The position numbers were made by a program, and so were the translations under genes. A stretch of 64,000 nucleotides of DNA from Isosphaeraceae bacterium (GTDB lineage: Bacteria; Planctomycetota; Planctomycetia; Isosphaerales; Isosphaeraceae): the NCBI GenBank assembly GCA_026004735.1, contig BPJS01000001.1, positions 3,235,641 to 3,299,640 of the forward strand. The letters are read 5' to 3'. The notes beneath the pieces are model-generated. The model saw only the letters and a program-made list of their open reading frames with translations. It was not told where the DNA came from and ran no database searches. This document shows positions 54,690 through 63,915 of this stretch, piece after piece (the first letter of the stretch is position 1; each line of letters begins with the position of its first letter).

Positions 54690-55810
54690 TCAGCCTGCGT
54701 CCGGGCTTTGCGATCTGTCGTCGTCATTGATCACTTCCCCGCCCGAGCGGGTGCTGAGGGCCTGCCAGACGCCCGGTCGAGGTACGTTGACCCAGTAGCC
54801 CTCGTCGTCTTCCCAGGCTCCGAGGGGCGAGCCTTTGCCGTACTCGTCGATGGACCATGAGTTGATCGAATCGCGAACGAAGCGAACCGAGCCGTCGCCC
54901 ATCAGGCCGTTGACGCCTCCCCCGTGCCCGCTCGAGACGCCCGCGATGTACAAAAGGGGTGATTCTTCCCGGCGTTCGGTGGAAATGTCGTGACGAAAAG
55001 CGTGCACGACAACGAACCCACGTAGGAGGCGCCGTTCTCGCTCAGGAGGGAGGGAAAGCGTCGCTCGCCGTGGGTCAGGCTTCGCTCTGAGACGAACAGG
55101 GTGTGGCTTAACCCATCTGTGATCATCGCCTGACGGATGGGCGACACGTCATGGAACGTCCCATCCACCTGAGCGATGAGGCGCGGGTCGGTACGACATC
55201 CCCGCGAAAGATCGGGGATCGAGATCACCGGCAAGGTGCCCGCCCTTGCGACGTAGCTGGTGCGGCTGGCTCGAATCCGCTCACCGGCCGCCGCCAGTCC
55301 GAGCGGAACCAGGGGCGCGCTGATCAGTTCCGCTGTCCCGCGGGCGGCCGGATCATCGGGGCAGAGAAAGACGCCCACAACCACGGCACAGGCGGTGCGG
55401 TTTTCGTGGCCGTGAATCGAAAGATTGAAATTGAATGCCTGATAGGTGGGCAGTTGGTCGAGATAGGGCAGGAGCTGGACGTGGACGCTTTTGTCGGAAA
55501 GGGGCGGCGCCGAGCACGGCGGGTTCGGTCCGGCGAGACGGGGGTCGTCGACCTTCATCCGGCCGATCGGATAGGCCTGATGGACGTCGTGATAGGACGC
55601 GATGGCCAGTCCGAACTGCCTCAGGTGGACAGCGCAATGCGCGCGTCGGGCCGCCGCGCGGGAGGCCTGAATCGCCGGGAGGATCAGGGCGATCAGAATT
55701 CCGATGACGAAAAGAACGACGAGGAGCTCGACGAGGGTCCATCCCCCGCGCGCGAAACAGTCCGGTCGGTTCGCGCGGTCTGGTGGGCAGAACGGGTCCG
55801 GCCGGGGCAT
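54690..55810 (-). pseudogene. DUF1559 pseudopilin-like protein, frameshifted
   Basis: The start at 55810 leads into a prepilin-like N-terminus (Gly-Gly-Trp-Thr-Leu-Val-Glu-Leu-Leu, then a hydrophobic helix) and a DUF1559 body. After Asn-Ala-Gly-Lys-Asn-His-Pro-Phe the frame is lost. The frame one base back continues as Leu-Tyr-Ile-Ala-Gly-Val-Ser-Ser-Gly-His and includes the family's His-x9-Asp-Gly motif (Ser-Gly-His ... Gly-Asp-Gly-Ser-Val-Arg-Phe) to the stop at 54690. The join lies at an A4G4 run (54952-54959 on the plus strand), so either a base was lost in evolution or the assembly is wrong. Corrected length would be about 373 residues. DUF1559 proteins are abundant surface pseudopilins in planctomycetes. 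Confidence 0.75.
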
Positions 55811-55830
55811 GGTTGCTTCTCCGGGAATCG

Positions 55831-56622
55831 TCAGCGTTTTTTCGGCGATTGCGAGCGGTCGAGTCGGGCGACGAATCGAACCGGAAGGGCCAAGCGTTGT
55901 TCCATCCCGGGCACCTGAAATTCGATCGTGGCGTCTTCGGAGTACCCCTCCCCAAGAGAGGGTACTCGGGAACGAATCCGCAGGAGGCGGGTCGATCGAT
56001 CGAAGTCCTGAATCGCCCGTTCGACGCCGACTGGCACCGAGGCCACCTCGAGCTCGTTGCCATCCGGTTCCAGCGATTCGACGAAAACGACCGTTCCCGC
56101 CCAATCACCCGGCACGGCCTCGAGCCAGGCCAGCGCCGGAGCGAAGCGATACGAATTTCGGAACTGACACTCAATCGGAACGCGGAGCCGCACAGCACCC
56201 ATAAGGAAGTCAACATATCCCTGAAAGGTTTCCACGTCCCGGCCAACGTTGACGCTCACCTCGTATCGAAAGCGCGGCTCACCGTGCGCGTCGAATGAGC
56301 CGATCGGCCCATGCGGATGCTTCACCACCCGATTCGCCTGAGAGTCGGAAACGTGACAGACCGGTTCCGGGAGCGGTGTCGATGCGGAGGTCGTGAAGAT
56401 CGCGATCGCCTGCCGAACAGTCGACCCCTTCCGTACCGAGGCCGATCGAATCGCCTCGGGATAAACCCTTGGTTGATCCTGAATTCGAACGCGGAGCTGC
56501 GCCCGGAGGGATGGAAGCGGTCGCCTCGCTCGCTCGGAGTGCACAAAAACCCAAAACTCCTGCCCTCGGCCGCGATTGGTGTTCGGGACGCCGGAACGGC
56601 TTTTCGGAGTCACCGAGTTCAT
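55831..56622 (-). CDS. Beta-sandwich protein of unknown function, probably truncated
   Basis: 263 residues from the ATG at 56622. The sequence has two Ig-like repeats; Val-Tyr-Pro-Glu-Ala-Ile-Arg-Ser-Ala-Ser-Val-Arg-Lys-Gly is like the DUF1573-type P-x-x-x-x-x-G-x-V-x-x-G pattern. The first 50 residues are arginine-rich and not domain-like, and no signal peptide is seen, so the true N-terminus may be lost or out of frame. It sits between two damaged genes on the same strand, 20 bases upstream of the DUF1559 gene. I cannot assign a function. Confidence 0.45.
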   Translation of the reverse strand: MNSVTPKSRSGVPNTNRGRGQEFWVFVHSERARRPLPSLRAQLRVRIQDQPRVYPEAIRSASVRKGSTVRQAIAIFTTSASTPLPEPVCHVSDSQANRVVKHPHGPIGSFDAHGEPRFRYEVSVNVGRDVETFQGYVDFLMGAVRLRVPIECQFRNSYRFAPALAWLEAVPGDWAGTVVFVESLEPDGNELEVASVPVGVERAIQDFDRSTRLLRIRSRVPSLGEGYSEDATIEFQVPGMEQRLALPVRFVARLDRSQSPKKR

Positions 56623-56687
56623 GGCGCGAAGGGCCGTCGTTTTCGAGAGAGCGGGCGTTGCGTCGCAGGGGATGAGCCTGGTTTTGT

Positions 56688-57796
56688 TCAGGAGCGGGCC
56701 GAACGAATCCGGCGCGCGACCAGGATGAGCAGCACGATCGCCAGGCCGGTCAGGCCCGCGATACCCGCCGGCTGAGTCCACCTGGGCGGCTTGGCGGAAT
56801 GCCGGTGGACGAACTGGTGGCTCCGCCAAGCCCGAAACTCGCGCTGGGAGGCGAACGTCATCGCGGGCTTGCCGTTGCCCCAGATGAGAAACGTTTCATC
56901 GCGTTCATTCCCGATCAGCGCGCCGCGGGGAAAGACCAGTTGAAGGGCGGAGTCGGGGATCGGGCGGTTCAAATCGCCGAGCTGGATCGTCGTTTCTTGC
57001 TCGAGCGGTTGAGGGAACTCGGGCCGCTTCAGAATCCTCCGGATGCGCTCGGCAACGAAGACCCCAGGGGCAGGCTCCTGGAACCGCTCGACCTGCAATC
57101 AAGCTCAAACGGACCCGGGAGCCGCCAATAAAAAATCATGTCGCGATACTTTGAATGAAAATGAACTTCGTAACGGACCGGGAGTCGCGGACGATTCACC
57201 TGGAATCGGAGGACGGTTGTCGGATCGCCCGAGTGGTCGTGACCCGGTTGAATGGTGACGGTCGGGTTGTTCTCGAGCAGCCGACGGATCGACGTGTTGG
57301 TGTCGATCGTCAGACCGAGTTCGAGCGTGCCTGGTAGATCGTTCTAGCCGTGAGGGCCCCGGATGAAGGGTGCGCTGATCCGTCGCGAAACCCGAGGGCC
57401 AACGCCACTCGCCTCTTGTTCCACGAACGGTGGCGGCAGCGATCTTGCCTGTTCCGGATCATAGCCTTCCAGAGACCAGACCCCTTCGAGCGTCGCGAGC
57501 CAGCTCGCCACGTCATTTTCCGCCGACTGGAGAACCCCGTGGATGGGAATCGCCTGCCTGGAGACGGTCACTTTTTCCCGGGACCCGGTCCGGTAGAACC
57601 GGATCGTTTCCATCGGTTGCCACTCCTGGCCCGCGAATCGGCCGCGGCTGGCGATCACGGCGTGAAACGAATACAACCGGCCCAGGGACGCCTCGTGTCG
57701 CTCCAGAAGCTCGGCGACCGATCCGTGAACTGACACTCTCCCCTGAGCCCCGGCATCGCGGCGCAACCGAAACAGGGTCACGTGGCCGCCGGGCAT
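56688..57796 (-). pseudogene. Unrecognised secreted/membrane protein gene with in-frame stop and frameshift
   Basis: The 5' part (57796 down to a TAG at 57344) codes for about 150 residues. The same frame continues beyond the TAG for about 75 more (Leu-Pro-Gly-Thr-Leu-Glu-Leu-Gly-Leu-Thr-Ile-Asp-Thr-Asn, then Asn-Arg-Pro-Arg-Leu-Pro-Val-Arg-Tyr). Around 57100-57110 coding shifts to a frame one base back, reading Val-Glu-Arg-Phe-Gln-Glu-Pro and ending in a membrane helix and Arg-rich tail at 56688. Both breaks must be repaired to give one protein of roughly 365 residues. The 5' half loosely recalls LolA-like lipoprotein carriers, but this is weak. Confidence 0.5.
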
Positions 57797-58225
57797 CGAG
57801 CTCCTCGCGCACCTCCCAGTTGCATGCGATCGATCTCGGCCAGAGATCCCGCGGCGAGGCTCGGTCGTTTACTGGGTTCGATTCCACCTGACGAAGCTAC
57901 GCGATCTGGTCCTCGAGCCGTGCGATCCGGTTCCGTGTTACCGCGCGTTCTCAATCATTCCTGGTCATGGTGTCTCGGGAACGATGTCGACGATGCCACG
58001 AAGGGGGCCGTCGCGCTTGGTTTGCCAGCACTCGATGGCCGCCTGCTCGCCGCCTGACCCAGCGCCGCTGATCACCTCACTTCGCAAGCGTGCAGCCGAG
58101 ATGTATTGCGTTATGGTCTGAAGTCTAGCATCATGCACTCATGCGATCTATCTTTCACGTTTAGGGTATCGATTTGTCAGATCCCCGCGATCGCAAGCGT
58201 GGATCACGCTCAGGAGGTGCCGACG
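57797..58225. other. Gene-free, less GC-rich stretch
   Basis: No supported gene on either strand. Base composition is visibly lower in GC between about 58080 and 58200, which suggests upstream control of the rightward small gene at 58226 (GGAGG at about 58212-58217). Confidence 0.45.
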
Positions 58226-58447
58226 ATGCCTTCCCATCAAGTCGATGTGATCCTGCCGAGGCGAAAACTCACGCGCAGCGACGTGATCTTCGACGTCAAG
58301 GTAGACGGCGAGACTCGGGGGGCGCTCCATGTCTCACGGGGTGCGGTTGTCTGGTTCCCCGCGAACAATCAGTATGGGCATCGCCTGACCTGGTCTCGGT
58401 TTGCTCGGTTGATGGAGCATTATGGGGCTCGGGCCGAGAGGCGCTGA
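58226..58447 (+). CDS. 73-residue protein of unknown function
   Basis: The ATG at 58226 is preceded by a strong GGAGGTG site and gives a 73-residue basic product. It has Leu-Pro-Arg-Arg-Lys-Leu, a Val-Lys-Val-Asp-Gly-Glu-Thr-Arg-Gly turn and Gly-Ala-Val-Val-Trp-Phe-Pro-Ala-Asn-Asn followed by Tyr-Gly-His-Arg-Leu-Thr-Trp-Ser-Arg-Phe. The shape suggests a small beta-rich domain with a C-terminal helix. It does not match a family I can name, and no signal peptide is present. It stands apart from its neighbours. Confidence 0.65.
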   Translation: MPSHQVDVILPRRKLTRSDVIFDVKVDGETRGALHVSRGAVVWFPANNQYGHRLTWSRFARLMEHYGARAERR

Positions 58448-58753
58448 GGGCTACCGATTTCTGACCGAGTTGGAGGGATGCGGGATCCGCTCGGTCGGAC
58501 CGGTGCCATGGGTAATGTCACTGGACATGGCCCGGTTGGCTCAACAACTTGAGCCTGGGCCGGGACCTTCGTCCGGTCCCTGGGCGACTCGATGGGCCCG
58601 ACGCTGGGCACTGGGGCCGTCCGGTGTCGGTGCTTTGGGCGCTGCCGCGCTGAGCGAGGCGAATGGTCGCTCGGCGGAGTTTCGACGGCGCGTTCCTCAC
58701 GTCGAGTCCGCTCAATCTTGCCGCTTCGTCGCCAGGCCGCGACAATCCAGGAC
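58448..58753. other. Gene-free stretch
   Basis: No supported gene. A GGGACC/GGTCCC hairpin (58562-58567 with 58575-58580, loop beginning TTCG) is the only structure noted. The DUF1501 gene starts at 58754. Confidence 0.4.
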
Positions 58754-60211
58754 ATGGGGACGCGTTCGATCGACCGCTGGGTCACCGGCTGCCGCTCACT
58801 GCGTCGGGCCCTCGGGCCGTCGCGGCGGGAGATCCTCCGCGCCGGCGGGCTTGGGCTGCTGGGACTGAACCTGCCGACGCTGCTATGGGCCCGGGCCGAA
58901 ACCCATCTGGCCGCCCCCGACCCCAGCTTCGGACGGGCGCGGGCATGTATCCTGTTGTTCATGTGGGGTGGGCCGGCGCAGCAGGAGACGTGGGACCTGA
59001 AGCCTGACGCGCCCGAACAGGTCCGCGGCGAGTTCCGGCCGATTGCGACCGCCGTACCGGGTATCCAGATCTCCGAGCATTTTCCGCTCCTGGCGCGACA
59101 GACCGACCGGTTGGCGATCGTCCGTTCCGTCCACCATTCCGACGTCAACCACACGACGGCCACCCACGAGCTGCTGACCGGCCGGCCGATACCGCGGCCG
59201 GGCGGCGGACCGCCGATTGAGGACTGGCCCCACTTCGGCGCCGTGCTCGAGCACCTGCGGGGCGGCACGCGGCGTTCGCCCCTGCCGCCGTACGTCCAAC
59301 TCCGCCCCGAGATCGACGATGGCGCTCCGCGGTTTGTCGAGCAGAGCCACGGCCAGGGCGGTGGATGGCTCGGGCCTGCGCTGGCGCCGTTCACGATCGA
59401 CCACGACCCCAGCCGGCCCGATTACTCGGTCGGCGACTTCCGCCTGCCCGCCGAGCTGGCCGGCGCGCGGCTTGACGACCGCCAGGCGCTGCTTGCGGCC
59501 GTCGAGACCCAAGCCCGCGTCTGGGAGGCAGCCGCCCCGCCGGTTGCCGCGATGGCCCGCCACCACGCCCGCGCCTACGATCTGCTCACCGATCGCCGCG
59601 CCCTGGAGGCGTTCGACCTCAGCCGCGAAGACCCGCGGCTCCGCGCCCGCTACGGGTTGCACCCCCACGGCCAGGCCGTGCTCCAGGCGCGGCGGCTGGT
59701 CGAGGCCGGCGTGCCGATCGTCACCGTCTTCTGGCAGAACGACGGAATCACCAACGTCAGCGTCTACTGGGACACCCACAATCGCAACTTCGTCGACCTC
59801 CGCGAGCGGCTCATGCCGCCGGCCGACCAGGCCTTCTCGGCGCTGCTCGACGACCTCGCGGCTCGGGGCCTGCTCGACTCGACGCTCGTCGTCTGGACCG
59901 GCGAATTCGGCCGCACGCCAAAGGTCGGACAGTCGGTCGTCGGCGGTGCGGGCGCCGGCCGCGACGGCCGCGACCACTGGCCCCACTGCTTCAGCACCGT
60001 GCTGGCTGGTGGTGGGATCCGCGGCGGCGTCGTCCACGGCGCCTCCGACCGCTGGGCGGCATACCCCGCACGCGACCCGGTCACCCCGGCCGATATCGCC
60101 GCAACGATCTACCACTGCCTGGGGGTCGACCCGGGCCTAGAGCTGCGCGATCCCCTCGATCGACCCCTGCGGTTGACCCTGGGCGAGCCGATCCGGTCCA
60201 TCCTGGTCTGA
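58754..60211 (+). CDS. DUF1501 protein with Tat leader, second copy
   Basis: 485 residues. Ser-Arg-Arg-Glu-Ile-Leu-Arg followed by a hydrophobic Gly/Leu stretch is a twin-arginine leader. Trp-Gly-Gly-Pro-Ala-Gln-Gln-Glu-Thr-Trp-Asp-Leu-Lys-Pro and Gly-Glu-Phe-Gly-Arg-Thr-Pro are the DUF1501 hallmarks. The ATG at 58754 gives the leader a normal length. As with the copy at 20844-22268, no DUF1553 gene is adjacent. It converges on the YVTN di-haem gene. Confidence 0.9.
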   Translation: MGTRSIDRWVTGCRSLRRALGPSRREILRAGGLGLLGLNLPTLLWARAETHLAAPDPSFGRARACILLFMWGGPAQQETWDLKPDAPEQVRGEFRPIATAVPGIQISEHFPLLARQTDRLAIVRSVHHSDVNHTTATHELLTGRPIPRPGGGPPIEDWPHFGAVLEHLRGGTRRSPLPPYVQLRPEIDDGAPRFVEQSHGQGGGWLGPALAPFTIDHDPSRPDYSVGDFRLPAELAGARLDDRQALLAAVETQARVWEAAAPPVAAMARHHARAYDLLTDRRALEAFDLSREDPRLRARYGLHPHGQAVLQARRLVEAGVPIVTVFWQNDGITNVSVYWDTHNRNFVDLRERLMPPADQAFSALLDDLAARGLLDSTLVVWTGEFGRTPKVGQSVVGGAGAGRDGRDHWPHCFSTVLAGGGIRGGVVHGASDRWAAYPARDPVTPADIAATIYHCLGVDPGLELRDPLDRPLRLTLGEPIRSILV

Positions 60212-60319
60212 CCGGCTGCCTCCCGATCACACCAGACGGCAACCTCCGCCTCGAAGACCCCGTCCAGGCTCAGGCGATGGCCGTACACACGCCAGCCGTT
60301 CGGACCGGACGACCCGCTC

Positions 60320-62179
60320 TCACAATGTCTTCAGATACGCGATCAAATCCGCCAATTCCTCCTCACTCAGCTCGCCACCGCCCAACTCCTCAGGAACGTG
60401 CCACTGAGTCAGCACCTCGCGGAGGTCGGCCGCTCGGCCATCGTGGAGGTAGGGATCCTTGTCGTAAAGCCCTCGCAGCGACGGCGGGTTATGGCCCTTG
60501 TAGACATCGCCCCGCTCACCCAGGCCGACGTCGTGAACTTTGCCATCGGTCAATTCGTCGCCCGCGTGGCAGGTCGTGCAGGCGGCCCGCGACGAGCGGA
60601 AAATCTCCCGCCCGCGCTCCGCCGCCGGGCTGAGCTTGCCGTCCGGACCGACGAACGGATTGCGCGGATAGTCGAGCGTCTTCAGATACGCCACGATCGC
60701 CGCAACATCCTCGGCCGACGGCTCCGGTCCCTGCATGCTCTTGGTGAACGACTCGCGCATGGCTTCGTCGAGGCTGGTCTGCCAGCCATGCCAGGTCCAG
60801 GGGCCGGTCTCCGCAACCCGCCGCAGGCTCGGCACCTTCTTGCGGCTGCGGGTGGGCGTCGTGCTGTAGTCATGCCAGCCGTCGTTCATCGTGTCGAAAT
60901 TGAGCCCGTTGGTATGGCCGCCGTCGCTATGGCAGGTGTTGCAGCTATACCACTGGTTGAACGAGCGGGTCGCGTCGTGAAACAGCGCCTCGCCTCGCCG
61001 CACCAGCGACATCTCCGGCGGGCCCCCCAGATGGATCGACCGGACCAGTCGACCGGTTTCGACATCGACGACCTGAACCGAGTCGGCTAGATAATTCGCG
61101 ACATACAGCGTCGTGCCATCCGGCGCGAAGGCGAGTTCGGTCGGCCGCCCGCCCAGCTCGATCCGCCGCAACCGGCCCTCGCGGTCGTTAACCAGCTCCG
61201 GCGCGAGCAAATCCCGCGAGCCATTCCGCCGCCAGGGCAATCGACGCCGATCGGTCCGGAACAGCATCACTTCATGCGTTCCGCCAAGACCAACCGCCAG
61301 ATGCGACCCATCGGGGCTGAGCGCCAGCCCGTGCGCATCGCCGGCGGCCTTCCCCTGCGGGTCGAGCGAGAGCGTCTCATAATTTCCCGGCTGCCCCTGC
61401 AACTCCACCCGCACGACCCGCTGGCCCAGCACCCAACCGATGTCGATATTACGCTGCGTCGTCGCAAACCCGCGATTCTTGAGCGCCGTCACGTAGGCAT
61501 ACGCGCCCTGGGGATCAACGGCAAGCTGCCGGAGATTGGCCCCGTCGACCTCTTGAACCCGACGCACCTGATTCGTCTCGACATCCACGAACGCCAGCAC
61601 TCCGGCCCGTGAACAGCCGACGACCAGCATCCGGCCGTCCGGTGTGAGCGCTAGCCCTCGCGGCTCGCGGGGAACTTCCACCCGCCCCGTGACCACCGCG
61701 GCGTCCAGATCAATCCGCACGACCTCGTTGCTCACCCCGACCGCCACGTAGGCTGTCGACCCATCCGGCGTGACAACCACCCCGCGTGGCTCCGGCCCAA
61801 CCTCCACCCGGCCGACTACGGCCAGCGACTCCGGCCCGACCTCCAGAATCGCCACGTCGTACCCGAACCAGTGCGTCACCACCGCGCGCCGGCCATCCGG
61901 CGCCCACGCCACGCCGGCCGGTCGATCGCCGGTGGCCACTTCCGCCAGCACCCGGCCCGCGACCGGATCCACCAGCGAAACCGTTCCCGACGTCTGGTTG
62001 GCGGTCAGCAGCCGCGACCCATCCGCCGTGAGTGCCAAAGCGATCGGCGAGCGGTGCGGCTCTGCGCCCTCCCGGCTGGCCGCGGCCACCGGGGAATCCA
62101 CCCGGGCCAGCGCCATCCCAAACCAACCCGACAAGACAAGCGCCGACAGGCAAGCGATCAGCTGGGGGCGAGGACGCAT
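60320..62179 (-). CDS. YVTN beta-propeller fused to di-haem cytochrome c (peroxidase-like)
   Basis: 619 residues with a signal peptide. The N-terminal 370 residues form a seven-bladed YVTN-type propeller with repeated Pro-Asp-Gly turns. The C-terminal 250 residues have two c-type haem sites, Cys413-Asn-Thr-Cys416-His417 and Cys534-Thr-Thr-Cys537-His538, with later Asp-Tyr-Ser-Thr and Pro-Ser-Leu-Arg-Gly segments like the cytochrome c peroxidase/MauG family. It should be periplasmic and carry electrons to or from an unknown partner. Confidence 0.9.
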   Translation of the reverse strand: MRPRPQLIACLSALVLSGWFGMALARVDSPVAAASREGAEPHRSPIALALTADGSRLLTANQTSGTVSLVDPVAGRVLAEVATGDRPAGVAWAPDGRRAVVTHWFGYDVAILEVGPESLAVVGRVEVGPEPRGVVVTPDGSTAYVAVGVSNEVVRIDLDAAVVTGRVEVPREPRGLALTPDGRMLVVGCSRAGVLAFVDVETNQVRRVQEVDGANLRQLAVDPQGAYAYVTALKNRGFATTQRNIDIGWVLGQRVVRVELQGQPGNYETLSLDPQGKAAGDAHGLALSPDGSHLAVGLGGTHEVMLFRTDRRRLPWRRNGSRDLLAPELVNDREGRLRRIELGGRPTELAFAPDGTTLYVANYLADSVQVVDVETGRLVRSIHLGGPPEMSLVRRGEALFHDATRSFNQWYSCNTCHSDGGHTNGLNFDTMNDGWHDYSTTPTRSRKKVPSLRRVAETGPWTWHGWQTSLDEAMRESFTKSMQGPEPSAEDVAAIVAYLKTLDYPRNPFVGPDGKLSPAAERGREIFRSSRAACTTCHAGDELTDGKVHDVGLGERGDVYKGHNPPSLRGLYDKDPYLHDGRAADLREVLTQWHVPEELGGGELSEEELADLIAYLKTL

Positions 62180-62365
62180 GGTGCGACTCTCGGTCTGGTG
62201 GGACGGCCGGCATACCGGACCATTCGATCACGGCGACCGACCGTGTCACGGGGCGGGTCGTGCACTCGGCGTGGAACCACCGCGGCGCGGGCGGGGCTAC
62301 CAAATTACTCTATCCACCGGCTCGGACGACCGGCAAGCCGACCTGAACCGCCCGGCCCTCACGCC

Positions 62366-62758
62366 TTAGCCGAGCAACACGTCCCGCACCAGTTCCCGAG
62401 CCTCTTCGAGCCGCGGCGTCGAGACCGCGACAATCCCCGAGCCTTCGCCACGGCGGATGATCCGCACGCTGCGCAGCGGAATGCCCGCCGCGTGAAACCG
62501 CCGCGCCAGCTCGGCCAGCGCCCCAGGCCGGTCCTCCAGCCGGACCAGCAACACATCCTCGCCGATCGCATGAAAACCCGCCTGATTGAGCGCGCGCATC
62601 GCATCGTCGTACCGATCAACCGTCAGCCGGGCCACCAACGTGCCCGGCAAGGCCTCGGAATCCAACGTCTCGATGTTAACGCCCGCCGCGGCGATCGCCT
62701 CAATCAATTCGGCGATCACATCCGCCCCGGCCTCTTCGACCACGTGAATCTGCCTCAT
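62366..62758 (-). CDS. Tandem ACT-domain protein
   Basis: 130 residues made of two ACT-like halves. The second (about 68-130) has Val-Arg-Leu-Glu-Asp-Arg-Pro-Gly-Ala-Leu-Ala-Glu, the classical ligand-facing turn, while the first is less regular. ACT domains bind amino acids and control enzymes by allostery (family knowledge). Its ATG overlaps the stop of the PLP decarboxylase by four bases (ATGA), so the two are made together. It may sense the decarboxylase's amino acid or product. Confidence 0.85.
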   Translation of the reverse strand: MRQIHVVEEAGADVIAELIEAIAAAGVNIETLDSEALPGTLVARLTVDRYDDAMRALNQAGFHAIGEDVLLVRLEDRPGALAELARRFHAAGIPLRSVRIIRRGEGSGIVAVSTPRLEEARELVRDVLLG

Positions 62759-63915
62759 CGCGGCCGTACCTCCTCCGGTTCAACCGCCGCCAGGTCAGCC
62801 ACGAGCCGGTCAACCTGCTCCCGGGTCACGTGCGGCATCGCAATCACATGCCCAATCCGCCCCTGAACGGCGATCTGCCACTTCTTCATGATCGACCCCG
62901 GCGGCCGGTCGAAGACAACAATCGGCGAATGCTCATGCCGCCACGGGTTGCGGCCCAGCGCCTCCAGCCGGTCGATCGCATAATCGGCAACATCCAGGCA
63001 TTCGGCCACAATCCGCCGGAACTCGCCCCGGGGCGTCGTCCGCAGCGCATACCAGAGAAACAACGCCGCCAGACTGTTTCGCGAGCCAGAAAGCGTCGTG
63101 TCCAGACTGCCCACGTACTCAATGCTCCGCGCAATCCGCTCGACATTCCCCTTACGTGCAATAACCACCCCGCACGGAAACGGTGCGCCGATGAACTTAT
63201 GACCGCTAATTGATATACTATCAATCCCCGCCTCAAAGTTCCACGGCTGGGGCCGATCGACAAACGGCAGAATCATCCCGTGCAACGCCGCGTCGGCGTG
63301 GATATAGCGCCGCCCGATCGCCAGATCACGCAGGATCTCGTTTACCCCTTCCAGATCGTCGATCGCCCCCTTCATCGTCGTGCCGATGTTCAGAAACAGG
63401 ATCGGCGGCACGTCGCGATGGATCCTCAGAGTTTCGTAAAGGTCATCGAGGTCGATCCGCCCATCCTCGCGGCTGCGGATCATGATGTTCCGCACATGCA
63501 ACGCCCGCAGAATCTTGTTGACCGAGTAATGCGTGTCCTCGGAGTAATAGACCATGCCGTCGGGCAAGAGCTCCCGCCCGAGAAAAATCCCGTAAAGGTT
63601 GCCCTCGGTCCCGCCGCTGGTGATATAGCCCCAGGCGTCGTCGGCCGGCGCGGCCGTCAAATCGAAAAACTCCGCCAAAACCTCACGCTCAAACTCATGC
63701 GTGTTTAGATGATAATTGCTTGGAATAAAGGGATCGCCCACGTTGTTGGACGGAAACTCCAGAAACCGGTACAGCGGCGTGTAATCAAAGGCCGCCGATA
63801 CCGGGTAGCCGATGAACACCGATCGCTCCCGCACCAGCCGGGCATACAACGCGTCCAGCCGTGCGGCGTCCTGGGGCGAGAGCCGGCCGTTGGGCGGCGG
63901 CGAGTCGGTTTTCAT
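62755..63915 (-). CDS. PLP-dependent group II decarboxylase (histidine decarboxylase-like)
   Basis: 386 residues. The fold-type I PLP core is complete, with Thr-Ser-Gly-Gly-Thr-Glu-Gly-Asn near 100, His-Ala-Asp-Ala-Ala for the pyridine nitrogen and Ser-Gly-His-Lys240-Phe-Ile-Gly-Ala-Pro for the PLP Schiff base. Length and the Asn-Tyr-His-Leu-Asn-Thr-His region match bacterial PLP histidine decarboxylases, but serine or aspartate decarboxylase is possible. The ATG at 63915 has GGGAGAG upstream; the frame remains open further upstream without a better site. It is coupled to the ACT-domain protein downstream. Two motifs are encoded by AT-rich codons. Confidence 0.85.
   Translation of the reverse strand: MKTDSPPPNGRLSPQDAARLDALYARLVRERSVFIGYPVSAAFDYTPLYRFLEFPSNNVGDPFIPSNYHLNTHEFEREVLAEFFDLTAAPADDAWGYITSGGTEGNLYGIFLGRELLPDGMVYYSEDTHYSVNKILRALHVRNIMIRSREDGRIDLDDLYETLRIHRDVPPILFLNIGTTMKGAIDDLEGVNEILRDLAIGRRYIHADAALHGMILPFVDRPQPWNFEAGIDSISISGHKFIGAPFPCGVVIARKGNVERIARSIEYVGSLDTTLSGSRNSLAALFLWYALRTTPRGEFRRIVAECLDVADYAIDRLEALGRNPWRHEHSPIVVFDRPPGSIMKKWQIAVQGRIGHVIAMPHVTREQVDRLVADLAAVEPEEVRPR

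Noticed and set aside
54946-54966. Programmed -1 ribosomal frameshift at the C4T4 run of the DUF1559 gene
   Set aside because: The seven bases do not fit the X-XXY-YYZ slippery pattern in frame, and no clear downstream pseudoknot was found; indel or error is simpler.
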